A DNA stretch of 64,000 bases from Prochilodus magdalenae (Eukaryota > Chordata > Actinopteri > Characiformes > Prochilodontidae). Of this stretch, positions 49,215 to 64,000 are shown one piece after another. The number at the start of each line of letters is the position of its first letter. Positions within the stretch are counted from its first letter, which is position 1. The DNA is taken from positions 318,501 through 382,500 of the forward strand of contig JAMWET010003604.1 in assembly GCA_024036415.1 (NCBI GenBank), given 5' to 3'. Below the pieces are notes generated by a model that searched no databases, was not told the DNA's origin, and was given only the letters and a program-made list of their open reading frames with translations. A program made the translations under genes and the position numbers.

Positions 49215-49713
49215 TACAATCTTTGATTAGCTGCAGATTAACAATTATTAGAAAGAGTCGGCCTTAAAACTTGATTGTTTAGTTTACTCAGTAAGGATTT
49301 TTTCCTCCACTACATGAATTACAGTGATTTTAAAGAATCTTAATGATCCAGATGTAGCAGTAAAGGACATAATCCTTCATATTTGGGATGACAGTGCACT
49401 TTTCTATAAGCAGGACTTAATTTAACTCTCTTACAAAAATTTCCACACTTTCCAAATAAATATAACATTTAAATGTTAGCTTGTTTGCTTGCTCATTTGA
49501 ACAAGTTCATCTTAGTGCTAACTGTATTCTGCTAAAGTACAGACTTGCAAAAGACTTGAAACAAGTATTTATTAATTTAGAATAGAAAGACTTAGAACAA
49601 TAAAATGTTTCATAAAAGCTTAATGCATAAAATATACAGATTTACAGATTCCACTGACAAAAAAAATAAAAATCATCACCTCACTATATTACAGAAGTTT
49701 ATGGTTGTGGTGT
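49215..49713. terminator. Shared 3' end region of enosf1 and tyms
   Basis: Plus-strand AATAAA signals for enosf1 lie at 49455-49460, 49599-49604 and 49665-49670. The likely tyms signal is on the minus strand (TTTATT at 49568-49573 as read on the plus strand). If enosf1 uses either of its later signals, the two transcripts overlap at their 3' ends. If it uses the first, they do not. Confidence 0.6.
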
Positions 49714-53012
<3,299 letters not shown>

Positions 53013-53160
53013 CTCAGCAGTCACACTTCAAACTTTCCTGGATAAATCTGAGCTGTTACAAACCCTGAACTGTCTGTCTCCTGCACAGCGCGCCTAAATG
53101 TCTCCTTTGTGTTTAGTTTAGGTTTTGGCGGCAATCGTGTCGTCAAAGGTCACATGATGT
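53013..53160 (-). promoter_or_regulatory. tyms: tyms promoter region with E2F-like site
   Basis: TTTTGGCGGC at 53123-53132, about 110 bp before the ATG, resembles an E2F site. TYMS is an S-phase gene known to be E2F-controlled in mammals. A CACATG E-box lies close by (53151-53156), and GCGCGCC at 53089-53095. Motif matches only. Confidence 0.4.
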
Positions 53161-54232
53161 ATACGTAATAAGAGGTCCTCCTCTCCCCCTGTCGCAACAC
53201 AGACAGGCGGGCCCTCACATATGTTCACATATGAACCTGTGTCCAGATTTTGAAGGTCACAGCTGTTGCAGTATGATAAATACGTACTACAGACAGTAAC
53301 TGACTGGGTCATTTGACCAGGGCACCCCGGCTCTGTACCTTCATGCCTCCAGGTAACGCTATTTCTGTCGTTCCCCTGGGATTGGTCCCACGTCCCCACC
53401 ATTGTGGCGTTGCCATATCCCTGTCCGTTCATTTCTTATTGAACACAGCAGCTGTGGAGATTGCCGCCCTGCACTACCAAACAGCTGGGAAAGCATTCAG
53501 GATGGTACAGGCACACCCTATAGCCTGACAGTGGACACCGCACTACTACCCCACTAAGCAGTCCCACAGCCCATCATATGCACCTCTACAGAGGTCCCTC
53601 TGCCCACCTTATATATATATTATTATTATATATTAGGTAAATTATATTTAATATAACACAATATGCCTAAGAATATATGGACATAAATACAAAGAAGTGA
53701 ATAACAAATAATATCAACTGCGCAAAAGTATGATAAATCATAAATCTGACATCTCAGTTTACCCTACAGTCACAATAAGGGCCACCCCCACCCCGTTCTC
53801 CAAAACATAAGAACCATCAGTTGCCCAGAAACAATATGCACAACGCATACTGCTGTATAATGGTGAAAATACAAACATCAAAGACACAGAAGGACATCCA
53901 CAGATAATGTGTGTTATATTTTATATTTAATACATTTCAAATGGTGAATACAGCTGGGAGCTTTAGATTAATATAGGTTATTGCAAATATTTTTATGCGC
54001 TGTTATTAAGAGGTCATGTAACAAACAAGCCGGCCTACTTTGGCTTGTAAAACATGTTTTCAGTCAGTACAGTTTATGTGGCTGATTACTAAGTGCAGCT
54101 GATTAATATTGTTGTTCATCATGGTTTCATGGGGGGTGATCCACTTTGAAGACTTGAAGCCACATCAGCACATTCATCAGTCATCCTGCAAACAAGTAAA
54201 CAGACCTTCAAAACAGACTATAGTAAAAGTAA

Positions 54233-54286
<54 letters not shown>

Positions 54287-55424
54287 GTATAGGGGTTCAT
54301 ATAACTGAGTTTGAAGAAATAAACCTGGTTTATTTACCCCTAGTCCATATATGGAAACTATTAACTGATACTGCCCTAGGTATTAACTTCATTACATTTG
54401 CCCACCTGTGTTGCTTACTACAGTTTAGCTCCGTCCACCTGTACTGATGCTCTAAGTGGTGTTTCAGGATGTTTTTCTAAATGAGGCTTAATACAGGTCA
54501 GCCAGTCAGAATAGAGCTCATTTATCTTACACAACTGTAACAAAACCAATCCTGTTTCTCTCTAAGGGACAAAGAAAGGCCAAATGACCGAAATTACTGA
54601 ACATTAAGTAGCTCACATTTAAAGTAAAGTATATTTTTCATCTCCTGTATATCTTTCAATATGGACACACCAGGTTTTGTTCAGACATCAGTGATATGCA
54701 TAATGGAAACACATGTAGTCCTTTGTAGCAGTGTTCCAGCATTTTCTGTTAAGTAATAAATATAGGCCTTTTTGTTTTAAAAACACTTCTGGGTCAAACT
54801 TGGTCAGGCATGATTACATTCTGTTTTCAATTCTGATGGAATTCCGCAAGACAGATTCTCTAAGCCTACAACAAACTCAACAGTTCTTGTACTAGCAAAG
54901 CTTGGTCAACACTGCCCACATTATTCCTCCCAAACCATCACATTTGATTGTCCAATTGGATTCCATGAAAATTCAACTAGTCCAATTAGTGCAGTCTAAC
55001 ATGTAACATGCACAGAAAAAAATAATGACATTTATATGTAAGTGTTTTCTAATGTATAACACTAGTAAAGCCCTTTAGGGGCCAGCCATTTAATTGACTT
55101 ACAGCAGATGTATCAGCTAGTAATACAAAAACTAGCAAGCAAAGCTAAATCCTATTTATATAGTTTAATATCAATTAAATAAACAACTTTAATTTTATTC
55201 TGGTTGACACGTTATTATGCTGTCAGTAATGATGTACCTGAGCCATATTTAAGGGCTGTGGTAATAGAAAATGCAGAACGAATGTGAATCACTGTAATCG
55301 TGCATGATGATGAGAAGTGGAGGCTCAGATCAGGCTATAAATCTCGTTTGTAAAAGACTCAGATACAGACACGACTCGGCAGGGGCTGCACAGGAGGTAC
55401 ATTCTAGTCAGTCAATTAAAGTAT
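53161..55424. other. tyms-clul1 intergenic region
   Basis: No gene seen. It contains (CA)n at 54237-54275. A TTTATT at 55194-55199 would serve as a minus-strand AATAAA for clul1. Confidence 0.45.
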
Positions 55425-55488
55425 CTAAGAGTTAGTTAGCAGTATGCAACTCACAGTTGAAGTAGGATGAGCAAGACCACCTGGACAA
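55425..55488 (-). other. clul1: Possible extra last exon of clul1
   Basis: A strong acceptor (TTCTTTGTCTTTGCAG, ending at 55489) lies 180 bp downstream of the GTAAGT donor that overlaps the clul1 stop. If spliced, the protein would lose the stop and gain about 21 residues beginning with Cys-Pro-Gly-Gly, ending at TAG 55427-55425. Otherwise this is 3' UTR or unused sequence. Confidence 0.35.
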
Positions 55489-55664
55489 CTGCAAAGACAA
55501 AGAATTCCTATTTACACAAAAAACCTGAATGGGATCCAGAGAATCAGTAATTACAGATCTGTCCATCTGCTCTACAAAACTACATTATATAGAATCTTGC
55601 ATAGGAATACAGTCAGAGTGCTGTGCTAGATGTCCTCATCATATAACCGCACACAGATCCATAC

Positions 55665-56849
55665 TTACGAGTGAAGTGCATTGGTCAGAGTGTCCTGGTA
55701 CGCGAACAGGGCCTCCTTAGCGATGTACTGAATGAAGGTCGGTTCAGAAAGTTCTAGCTCAGCAGGGACAGAAAGAGAGAGGACAGGACTGTCCAGAACA
55801 GACACCTCCACCACTGTATCTGCCCTGGATTCTCCAACAAGACCTGAGCTACCTGGGACAAGCTGAGATCAAAAAAAGATCAAAAGTTAGCAGTGTCAGT
55901 ACTATACAGTATGTAAATTACTGAATTTACTTAGAATTTCATTTAAATATTTAAATAATTGTGCAGATGAATAAAATATATTGCAGCAAAATTCATTCTT
56001 ACCAAAAATGCAGTAAATTAAAAGCCAACAGTGTGTGTGTTTACCCCCCCCTTTCTCACACCGTGTATTATTCTGCAGTCATGTACATAAAAGGGACCTG
56101 AGGGCCTAGTCTGTATTTGTCTGTGATATGACTTTTGAAAATGATTTATTGTAAAACGTTCCAACTAAATCCTTAATCGGAATATATATTGAGAAGTTCA
56201 TGCCTCCAACCTAATATTCAGATATTCCACTCATTGATAATCTTAGGATCTGTTAATGATCACATCAGTAGTTGTTGGAACACATACTGATGTACCAGCA
56301 TCAACACAGCACTTCAGCAAAGTTTTTATAAGAGCCTATAAGAGCCCACATCATGGAAACTTGAGTTTGTGCAGACATCGTTACAGTTTCAAAATCTACC
56401 ATCCACACCTCCCCAGTCCACACAGTCTAGAAATTAAAACTGCGCTGCAGTCTGTTGTACATCCACCTATTCAGCCTACACCACTTTAGTGCCATCCACT
56501 CATGCTGAAGCTCCAGAGCAGAGCTGAGATCAGTCCTTAAGGCACGGACTACAAAATGATGAGAACGACTTCAGGGGGACTTCATGCTCACAAGCATGAG
56601 CACATGGGCGCACAGGTAGCCTACCTTGACCAAGCTGAAGACATGCGGTGGAGTGGTGCTGTTACTGATGTGGGTGACCCATGCGTGTTTCCGTGTATTG
56701 TTCTCAGCCCAGCGAAGTGTATGTTCCGTGTGTGTTCGCAGCACCTGCAACACCTCCTCATAGTGACTCCGGGACACGTTCAAGAGGAGAGAGATTTCAC
56801 TAAGCTCTGAGTAGTGCTCCGGTACTTCGGGACACTCTACAATAGGTGA

Positions 56850-56884
<35 letters not shown>

Positions 56885-56934
56885 CGCACACACACAAAAG
56901 CACACACACACACAAACACACACACACACACAAA

Positions 56935-56967
<33 letters not shown>

Positions 56968-59900
56968 GCACACAAACACACACACACACAAGCACACAAA
57001 CACACACACACACAAGCACACAAACATACACACACACACACACACACCTTTATGCAAAATAAAAAGACACATAAATACAAATTGTAATGCAACACTTAGT
57101 CACTCTTGATTCTGTATCCATTCTCTGCGCCTGCATTTACAGTGTGTTACAGTACGTACTGTGTCCTGAAGTTCAAAGCCACAAACATTTTATTGTAGTA
57201 CATAGTAGTTTTGGTGCCATCCTTTGGAATAAGTTAACTACAGCACTTTTTGTATCCCTGTTTATTAAGTGTTCTATTATTAGCCACATTTGTGTGAATT
57301 TGATTAAACTACCCATTAAACACAGAGTGGAGTCTTCTCTCTTCATGCTAATGAAGACCCTTTGATGAACACAAAGCCAAGTGCTTGCAAATCCTAACAA
57401 GCTGCTGTGTCATTCTTACCTCAGGAACACTTGCTATTAGACATATAATGTTAGCAAGGACAAAGGCTGTGCCCAAACTTTTGACTAGCAATATACATAT
57501 ACAGAAAAGGGCAGCATGTATTAAGAGGACCTGTACACGCACCTGTGAGCAGGGCCTGATGGCAGTTGTCACACTCGCTCTGTGTTTCTCTGCACTCTGA
57601 CACTAGACTGCGCAGGTGTCTGCACAGCCGACCACCTGGAGATGACATCCAGCCTGGCAACCAGTCTGATTCTGAAAAAAAGAACGTCAGTGATAGGAAA
57701 GTCATGTGGGTTGGATTAAAATCAAGCCCTGTCAGAATGTGCGGTCTCATGCCAGGGACGTGAACAAATGCAGTCATAACTTGTCAAAACTATTTCAGAG
57801 AAAAATGGGAGGAAAGAAATCAGGCCAGAGACGTCGTCAGTCATGTTTCAAACAGAGAGAGGGTTCATCTCTATCCACAACCATCCACAACCACAGCTCC
57901 ATTGAACTCATGCAGTTTGACCAATCTAAGAATACTGTACTAGCCACAGCAGTGTTTAGAACAGACTATATACATTGTGATGTGTCAGAGTCTGGCATCA
58001 CATGTCTTTTGTCAGAGTTGATTCTGAAATGAACATAAAACCATATAAACCACATAAAATAGAAGTTACAGAAGAGAGACGGCAGATGAGAGGGAAACCG
58101 CACAGTGGAGTCTTTGAATGCTGCTTTTGGATACAAAACTTATTTACCTTACTATATTTCAGGACGCCATGTTAGCTGTGGGTACCCAGAAAGGCCATGC
58201 GGTAGTTACGGTTTACTGGAACCTTATTTTATGGCTCAAAACCTCATGACTTTAATCTCTTCTGATCTCAAGGTAATAAAAGTTGTTCTCTGGTGATATC
58301 AAGTTCATTTTGTTGTGATCTCCAAAGTTGAAATGCCTTGCTATTGTGAGATCACAAGGCAATTATAACTACATCTATGTTGTGACACCCCATGAGCTCT
58401 CTGGAGCATTCTTTCCAGCAGTTAAAGTAGTTAGCTCAGTTCCCACCAGCAGTCTACCTCAGCTGTCCTGTTTTCTGTCGAGGCGCCAAAGAAATGATTG
58501 AGACCTAGTGTTTATTTGCTGCTGGTTCCAACATACTAGCTTTTAGTCTGTCCAAACTTGAAGTGCTGTGTGAGATCTGTCTAAGATCCTCTGTCTCTGA
58601 TTGGTTTGAAAAAGAATTTAAAAATAGTTTATTTACTGCTAAGTTTTCACAGTCTTTTAGTGATGTGAGTGAAAGACTTTTCCTCCTGCAGATAGTCAGC
58701 ATATTGATGCATACAGGAGTCATACAATACATCTATTCAGTATATTATATTGCTCTCTGATGTTCTACATAGAAGGTATGTGATTTTGGTTGGGGTAAAA
58801 AATACACATATGCAGTTCTACTCGGGCAATAAGCCACATTTTATCAGAGCAAAGCCTGTTCATTACCAGACCTATCATTTGGTGCTAGAATCAAATGAGC
58901 TGTTTCCCTTGTTTGGTGAACTCATGAATGATATGATGAGCTCTGCTCTTAATAGCTTGTTGTTCTTTTAATATGCTATGCTAGTTAATTGAGGCTTACA
59001 TGTGTTAAACGTGACCTATACTAGCTACATGCTTTCAATCATGACATCAACCCAAAGTAAATTGGAGTTGTTACTTACTTTGATGATCAACTTTAACCTT
59101 TAAAAAGTGAATAGTCTACACAACATGTATTTAAATTCCGGGTACTGAACTTTTCATCAGTGTCAATGTAAATGCAGTTTTCCATTGTATGACAACTTTA
59201 ATAGTGGATAAATTTCATTTACCAAAAAACATAGATGCTTACTGCAGCAATGCTAATTGACTGGCAGTAGATTGAGTGGCTGGTGTATAGGACACACACA
59301 TACTGGCACAGTACAAGGAACCGTGGAAGTGAGTTAGCTGTAAAGGTCCTGGAAAAATAATCCAATATATCTAATATGTCCTGATTTCTATTGAGCTTTT
59401 ATTTAGACATCTGAAACAGGATAGGATGACTGGTCCACACATGCAGAGTGATATTACAACATCCTATTATTCCAATACCAATTCTGGGGCAGGTCACCAA
59501 CCTCTCTGATTTGCTCCTTCTCCCTCAGTGCCATCAAACCCTTGAGTAAGAGCAGAGCTGACCTCGTGCAGAACACTTCGTCCCATCTCCATAAACGAGT
59601 CAAAGGCTCGACCCAAAGTCCCACTCGGAGCAAACCCTCTTGTTTGAGGATGCTCATTGGGTAAAGACGACTTAGGCTGCACATCTTCAGTAAAGGTAGA
59701 TAGAAAGGCTGGCCCGAGCTCCTGCTGCATGGCAGAGACTAAAGCTGAGCAGCGCGAGTACAGAGAAGCCACTTTCACCCTTATGCGACTAAATGCATTC
59801 TTCGTCCAAGCCAGGTCTTTGTCCATGTTAGATGCCAGGGAGACCTTCAGGAGCTGTTCGTGGTCCCTTCCCTGGTTTTGATATTCTGTAGTATTCTGGT

Positions 59901-61705
59901 CTGGTGGCACTTGGGTCTGGTTTTGGATCTCAGGCTGGTTGTCTGGACTCTGATCTTGCTCTTCATCAAGCTTAGTAGCCATTCTTCGTGCAAATTCCTC
60001 AACCTAAACATTGGAAAAGGTGTCAGTAAGACCCACCAAAGAAAGATAAGCAAGAAGACAAGCGCAGACTGCCACGAACCTGAAGAGAGAAGGAGGAGGA
60101 GCTCCGTCGGCAGGTGGAGGTGTAGAACGACCCACATCTGGCTTGCAAACATGGCCGACACTTCTCCCACATTGGCCTCAGCCTGTCACGACACTGCTGC
60201 TCAGCCTCCCGCAGCTTCTGCTCAGCCTCCTGGGCCAGCTGCTCTGCCCCCTTGTGAAAGAAACATCAGAAGCATATGAGAACTCAGTTCTGCACCCTGG
60301 AAGGCATCATTAGAGTTTATTTACTGGATCTGGCACATTTTTAAACAATGGGGTCGGTGTAAATGTTATGAAACATTTTTATGACTTATGTTTTATTTTT
60401 TTCCAATATGTGGAGCTCGGCAAATACACAGAGAGTGTGCAGTACTGTGTGCAGAAGCATGCCATATATAAGTCCCTGTAGATAATCTGTTAGCTGAGTT
60501 TGACCTTATGGAAGGTGTATTTTGATTGGGGATGTTAAAATGTTTGAATATGACGTATATCTTTTATGAATACAGCTTCGCCCTTGCCATGTTTCATTCT
60601 GTTACAGACTGACTGTAAGGTAGATCGGCTTCATTTTTAGTCACAACATTCACCCACAAAGTAAAAGCAGGATTTCAGCATCTGTGTGCACACCCCTTTG
60701 ACATGACACCCAAAAGTGAGCTGTCAAAGGTGCATCAACCCAGTATCAGGCTAAGGGTGTGTACAGATGTGCCCCCTAATAAACCTGCTTTCACTTCATA
60801 ATTTTTGGCGATTGTGTGTAGATGTTGGAGGCAAAAACGATCTGTTGCAGAATAAATCTGTGATGTATTAACACAAGGAGATGGTGTGCAGACTATCCGA
60901 CTTCACTGGAAATAACACCAGAGCTTTCTGAAAAGTGGCAAGTGCGTTACCCGCTTCTTGTCGTGACTTTGCTTTAGGGTCTTAATGAGTTGTTGGTGCT
61001 TTTCCTCTGTTTTCTCCATTGTTTCTTTCATCTGTTTCACCCCAAGCAGCGCCTTCTTCACCTCCTCATTTATATACTGCTTCCCCTCTGCAGACAACAC
61101 TGGAACGAAGACGCATACGCAGGTGAGGAAATTCTCTATGTGTAAAAGTGGCTTCAGGCCTGTATGGTTATTGATATAGATCAGGTCACAATTTGATTGT
61201 CTGACCATATTATGGACATTGTCATTATTATTCACTTCCCAGCTGCATGTTTAATTACAAAGAGAGAATTAATAATGCATTGGATTTAGCCCAATATAAT
61301 ACAGTATGAAATACAGTGTATACAAATCTCTGGAGCTGCAGATTTGATAGCATTTGTAAACAAGCTGCTATCTTATATTGGTCTGTGGAGACACACTGTG
61401 TCCTACTAAAACATCTTGAATTGTCCATGCATAGCTTTTTGCCATATCATCTAGTTCAGTTTTCTTGATTTCTGCTGGTTCGTTGGGACGTTGTCCTTCT
61501 GTGGTTGAAATGTGGTTGCAGTAATATGTGAATGTGGGAAGGGGCTTCTTTATGTGACTGTAAGTCAAGGTAAACATGTCCTACACTTCAGCTGGCTTTC
61601 TTCCAGATGTCTGAAAGGCTGTGGGGCACCAAGAGTGACAGCAAGGCAGGAGGAGAGGAGGAGAGAGAGACACAGCTGCATCTTCATCATCATCATCATC
61701 ATCAT
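55665..61705 (-). CDS. clul1: Clusterin-like protein 1
   Basis: Secreted relative of clusterin, known in mammals mainly from cone photoreceptors. Exons in transcript order: 61705-61585, 61099-60951, 60250-60080, 60003-59502, 57671-57543, 56836-56625, 55862-55665; about 493 aa. The signal peptide is MQLCLSLLLSSCLAVTLGA. Family proof is two five-cysteine clusters, Cys110/121/124/129/137 and Cys331/341/348/351/359. Their spacings (11-3-5-8 and 10-7-3-8) equal those of the five inter-chain disulfides of clusterin. The coiled-coil segment INEEVKKALLGVKQMK precedes cluster 1. N-glycosylation sites include NTT, NVS, NNT and NST. The Gln/Asn-rich stretch after MATKLDEEQ is variable sequence. The weakest points are the exon 1 donor (T|GTAGG, chosen to keep the frame), the start codon (seven consecutive ATGs) and the C-terminus (stop overlaps a donor). 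Neighbouring tyms supports the identity by synteny. Confidence 0.88.
55863..56624 (-). other. clul1 intron 6, no feature seen
   Basis: Plain intron between the last two coding exons. Confidence 0.45.
56846..57050 (-). repeat. (CA)n/(GT)n tract at the acceptor of clul1 exon 6
   Basis: A 205-bp tract of CA with AAG and AAA interruptions ends 10 bp before the exon 6 start at 56836. On the transcribed strand it is GT-rich and sits where the pyrimidine tract should be. The open frames across it are artefacts. Confidence 0.95.
57672..59501 (-). other. clul1 intron 4, no feature seen
   Basis: 1.8-kb intron without a recognised repeat or exon. Confidence 0.45.
60251..60950 (-). other. clul1 intron 2, no feature seen
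   Basis: Plain intron sequence. Confidence 0.45.
61100..61584 (-). other. clul1 intron 1, no feature seen
   Basis: Plain intron sequence; its donor (T|GTAGG at 61584) is weak. Confidence 0.4.
61685..61705 (-). repeat. clul1: (ATG)7 microsatellite at the clul1 start codon
   Basis: Seven CAT units on the plus strand read as seven in-frame ATG codons, followed by AAG and an eighth ATG before the signal peptide. Confidence 0.9.
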
Positions 61706-62790
61706 ATGGTCTAACAACCGCTGGAGTGAATGGAGCACATGGAGCGGAGAAAGAGCTGAAATTGAGAGACAAGGAAGAAAGTCCATTTGTGAAGCTTTCT
61801 CAGTATGCATCAGCTAAAGTGAAGAACTGTTCGTGTTTATACAGTGTACAGGGACGTGCTGACAAAAGGAACAGTTGCTGCTACATATGCAGTACATGTA
61901 GCTAACAGAATGGGGGCAGTAAAGCTCAAATACTTCACCTCCACATTATATAAAATTGTGATCATTTGTTGAATGTGCTACTGCAAAACTGGATTAATAA
62001 GCCATCAGACAACACACCTCATACATGCTAAAGCCTAGCATGTGTTAAAAGTACCAAGGAACACATTCAGACACAGCTGTGTGCAAAAATGTTGCTGCTT
62101 ATAAAATAACAAAACATGCAGTTTAACCCGAGGGTGACCAAAACTCTGAATATGACTGTATACTGCCAGTGAATACTATATAATTAGGACAAGTCAAATG
62201 AGTATTCAAGTGAATGTCTGAGCGAGAGTGAGAGGAAAGACTGAGATTGCATCTCCTTACCTTTATCCGTACTATTTATACAGCGCTGAGTAGAGCCGAT
62301 CCTATTAGACTTTCATACTGAATCACTCATATATCAATGCATGCGTTTCCTAATGTCTATTTGGCGAAAGTAACCTCATTAACAGGCTCTCTTGTGGCAG
62401 GGCAGAACCTCGCACATACTTTCTCTCTGAGAAATGCGCATCCAACTTCCAGCATAATGCTCCCCCAAGCTATCCCTCTAATCCCATTACGTTAACTAAT
62501 GCATGTCATGGTAAGATTTTACTCTTCTGTTCTTCCGCACACAGAAGACTATTTATAGGCAAGAGGCAACGCAAAACAGGAGGGAAATGTTAGGTGTAGG
62601 TTTTGGAGACACTTTAAATCAAAGGTCAAGGCTGGCTAACAAAGCAGGAGGGACATTCCCATTGGACACTATGGTCAGAGAATTATAATTATTAATATTA
62701 GTGATTAATTGTGGTGAGTATCATTATTGCTGTTATTAATGTTAATAATAACATAAACATAATAAATACAAATAATTAGAAGAAAAGAAG
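61706..62790 (-). other. clul1: clul1 5' UTR and upstream region
   Basis: The open frame runs upstream of the ATG repeat to 61810 without signal-peptide character, so this is probably 5' UTR. No TATA box or CpG island was seen. A single TAATCC (62479-62484) matches the photoreceptor factor Crx site but is too short to carry weight. Confidence 0.4.
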
Positions 62791-62859
62791 GAGAATGCTA
62801 AGTGACCCACAGATGCCATATAAGTATATCTATACTGCCTGGCAGTGTATATATCACAC

Positions 62860-63480
62860 ACTCTCATATTTTGATGATAGGAGATTTGGACCACTGTGCA
62901 AAGTCTACTCCAGCACATCCCAAAGATTCTCAGTGGGGTCGGGTCTGGACACTGACTGGTGGCCAATCCATGTGTGAAAATCATGTCTCATTCCTGAACC
63001 ACTCTCGCACAATTTGAGCCCGATGAATCCCGGCATTGTCATCTTGGAATATGTCTGTGCCATCAGGGACGAAAAAATCTATTGATGGAATAACCAGGTG
63101 GCTCAGTTTATTCAGGTAGTCAGCTGACCTCATTCTTTGGGCACATAACGTTGCTGAAGCTAGACCTGTCCATCTGCAGCAACCCCAGATCATAGCACTG
63201 CAGGCGTATACGGTCGATACTAGGCTTGATGAAACAGGAACCGGGTAAATCTGAACTCATCAGACCATATGACTTTCTTCCCATGCTCCAGAAACCAATC
63301 ATTGTGCTCTCTAGCAAATCGAAGCCAGTTTTGCCGGTTGGCTTCACTGACAAGTGGTTTTCTTAAAGCTACACAGCTGTTTACCCGATTTTAGTAGTTT
63401 CAGCAATTACATGGGATGTTTTCTCTGATTGATGCATGCCAGTAATTTGACCCTTCTAAAACAGATCAACATCTTTTCCA
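62860..63480 (-). pseudogene. Tc1-like transposase remnant
   Basis: Minus-strand pieces: FDLLESTMIGFWSMGRKSYG (D-region, corrupted), [17 protein letters not shown] (out of frame), then [19 protein letters not shown] and [19 protein letters not shown] with the second catalytic Asp. Multiple frameshifts. Different family from the other elements in the window. Ends not located. Confidence 0.8.
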
Positions 63481-63488
63481 CGACCACA

Positions 63489-63545
63489 GTGTGTGTATGT
63501 GTGTGTGTGTGTGTGTCTGCGCGTATGTGTGTGTGTATATATATG
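63489..63545. repeat. (GT)n/(TA)n microsatellite
   Basis: GT and TATG repeat separating two unrelated Tc1-like remnants. Confidence 0.8.
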
Positions 63546-63559
63546 TATATGTGTATGTA

Positions 63560-63816
63560 AGTATTCTTCTCTTTCTCCTTTCTACAGAGTTTGACAAGGC
63601 TGGAGAACACTTGTGGGGAAATCCTGGACCACTCTTCCATGCACTCATTGAAATTCTTGTTTTTTTGTTGTGTTGAGAACAGCACTCTTCAGACCACAGA
63701 TTTTCAGTTGGGTTTAAGTCTGGAGTCAGGAAGGGCCATTGCAAAACTTTGGTTTGCAAAGCAGCACCACCAAGGATTTTGGGTAAAATATATATATATA
63801 TATCACCCCTGGCCAC
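63560..63816 (-). pseudogene. Second Tc1-like transposase fragment
   Basis: Minus-strand fragment with VLQWPFLTPDLNPTENLW (catalytic Glu region) and a C-terminal stretch (CMEEWSRISPQVFSSLVKLC) in another frame. Only the last third of the gene remains. Confidence 0.8.
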
Positions 63817-64000
63817 ACACCATAATCATCCCCCCAACCCCCGCCCTCTAATAGCCTCTATAAGACACAAACTAACAGTCGTGTCCTATGGTTTAAATGT
63901 TAGGGCTAACCTTTTCACTGCCCTGTCTCTCTTTATTGTCTTTTTATTTACTAAAGCCACATTTTTCTTCAGGAATTTGAAACACGATGCTCCATCTGTC
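63817..64000. other. No gene seen, window end
   Basis: Short non-coding sequence; possibly more of the adjoining Tc1-like remnant. Confidence 0.4.

Noticed and set aside
53118..53432. 104-codon minus-strand open frame upstream of tyms
   Set aside because: Overlaps the tyms promoter, resembles no protein I know and has no splice support.
56800..57109. Val/Cys-rich and His/Thr-rich open frames
   Set aside because: Translations of the CA repeat next to clul1 exon 6.
59860..60279. 139-codon plus-strand frame and overlapping frames
   Set aside because: Antisense shadow of clul1 exons 3 and 4, whose minus-strand frames carry the clusterin cysteine pattern.
60903..61235. Extension of clul1 exon 2 into flanking sequence as one long frame
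   Set aside because: The AG at 61100 and GT at 60950 bound the clusterin-like part; the flanks are intronic read-through.
62479..62484. Crx-like TAATCC motif upstream of clul1
   Set aside because: A single 6-bp match about 770 bp upstream is expected by chance, although it would suit a photoreceptor gene.

Overview
The window is nuclear DNA from a ray-finned (teleost) fish. Four multi-exon protein genes have GT-AG introns, the intergenic and intronic DNA is AT-rich, dinucleotide microsatellites are abundant, and there are many broken Tc1-like transposons of the fish type. I could not fix the species. No bacterial, viral or CRISPR system is present.

The four genes are, left to right: yes1 (+, coding 21918-35590, Src-family tyrosine kinase, 546 aa), enosf1 (+, coding 39227-49214, L-fuconate dehydratase of the enolase superfamily, 441 aa), tyms (-, coding 49714-53012, thymidylate synthase, 318 aa) and clul1 (-, coding 55665-61705, clusterin-like 1, about 493 aa). 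All four reading frames assemble cleanly across their introns by my hand tracing. Order and relative orientation match human chromosome 18p11.32 (CLUL1-TYMS-ENOSF1-YES1), so this is conserved vertebrate synteny. enosf1 and tyms converge tail to tail with 499 bp between their stop codons, the geometry in which the human pair makes overlapping antisense transcripts.

Region by region. 1-5500 holds a CR1/L2-type LINE with a Tc1-like element nested in it, a non-autonomous palindrome-ended element and a second Tc1-like element. 5880-6550 is a CpG-rich block that I take to be the yes1 promoter and non-coding first exon. 6550-21908 is the long yes1 5' intron with two 398-bp repeat copies and two more decayed Tc1-like elements. 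21909-35590 is the body of yes1; it includes a 26-unit, 43-bp minisatellite that has copied the exon 6 splice donor, and a 745-bp hAT-like insertion with an 8-bp target duplication. 39227-49214 is enosf1, interrupted by a 735-bp CT-rich tract and a 180-bp GT-rich tract that run almost up to two splice acceptors. 49714-53012 is tyms. 55425-61705 is clul1. 62800-63820 holds two further Tc1-like remnants.

The genes do not form a pathway. YES1 is a membrane-attached signalling kinase, TYMS makes dTMP for DNA synthesis, ENOSF1 is a sugar-acid dehydratase whose human transcripts are antisense to TYMS, and CLUL1 is a secreted clusterin relative. The most unusual feature is the splice-donor minisatellite in yes1. 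Next are the (ATG)7 start-codon repeat and the stop codon inside a consensus splice donor in clul1.
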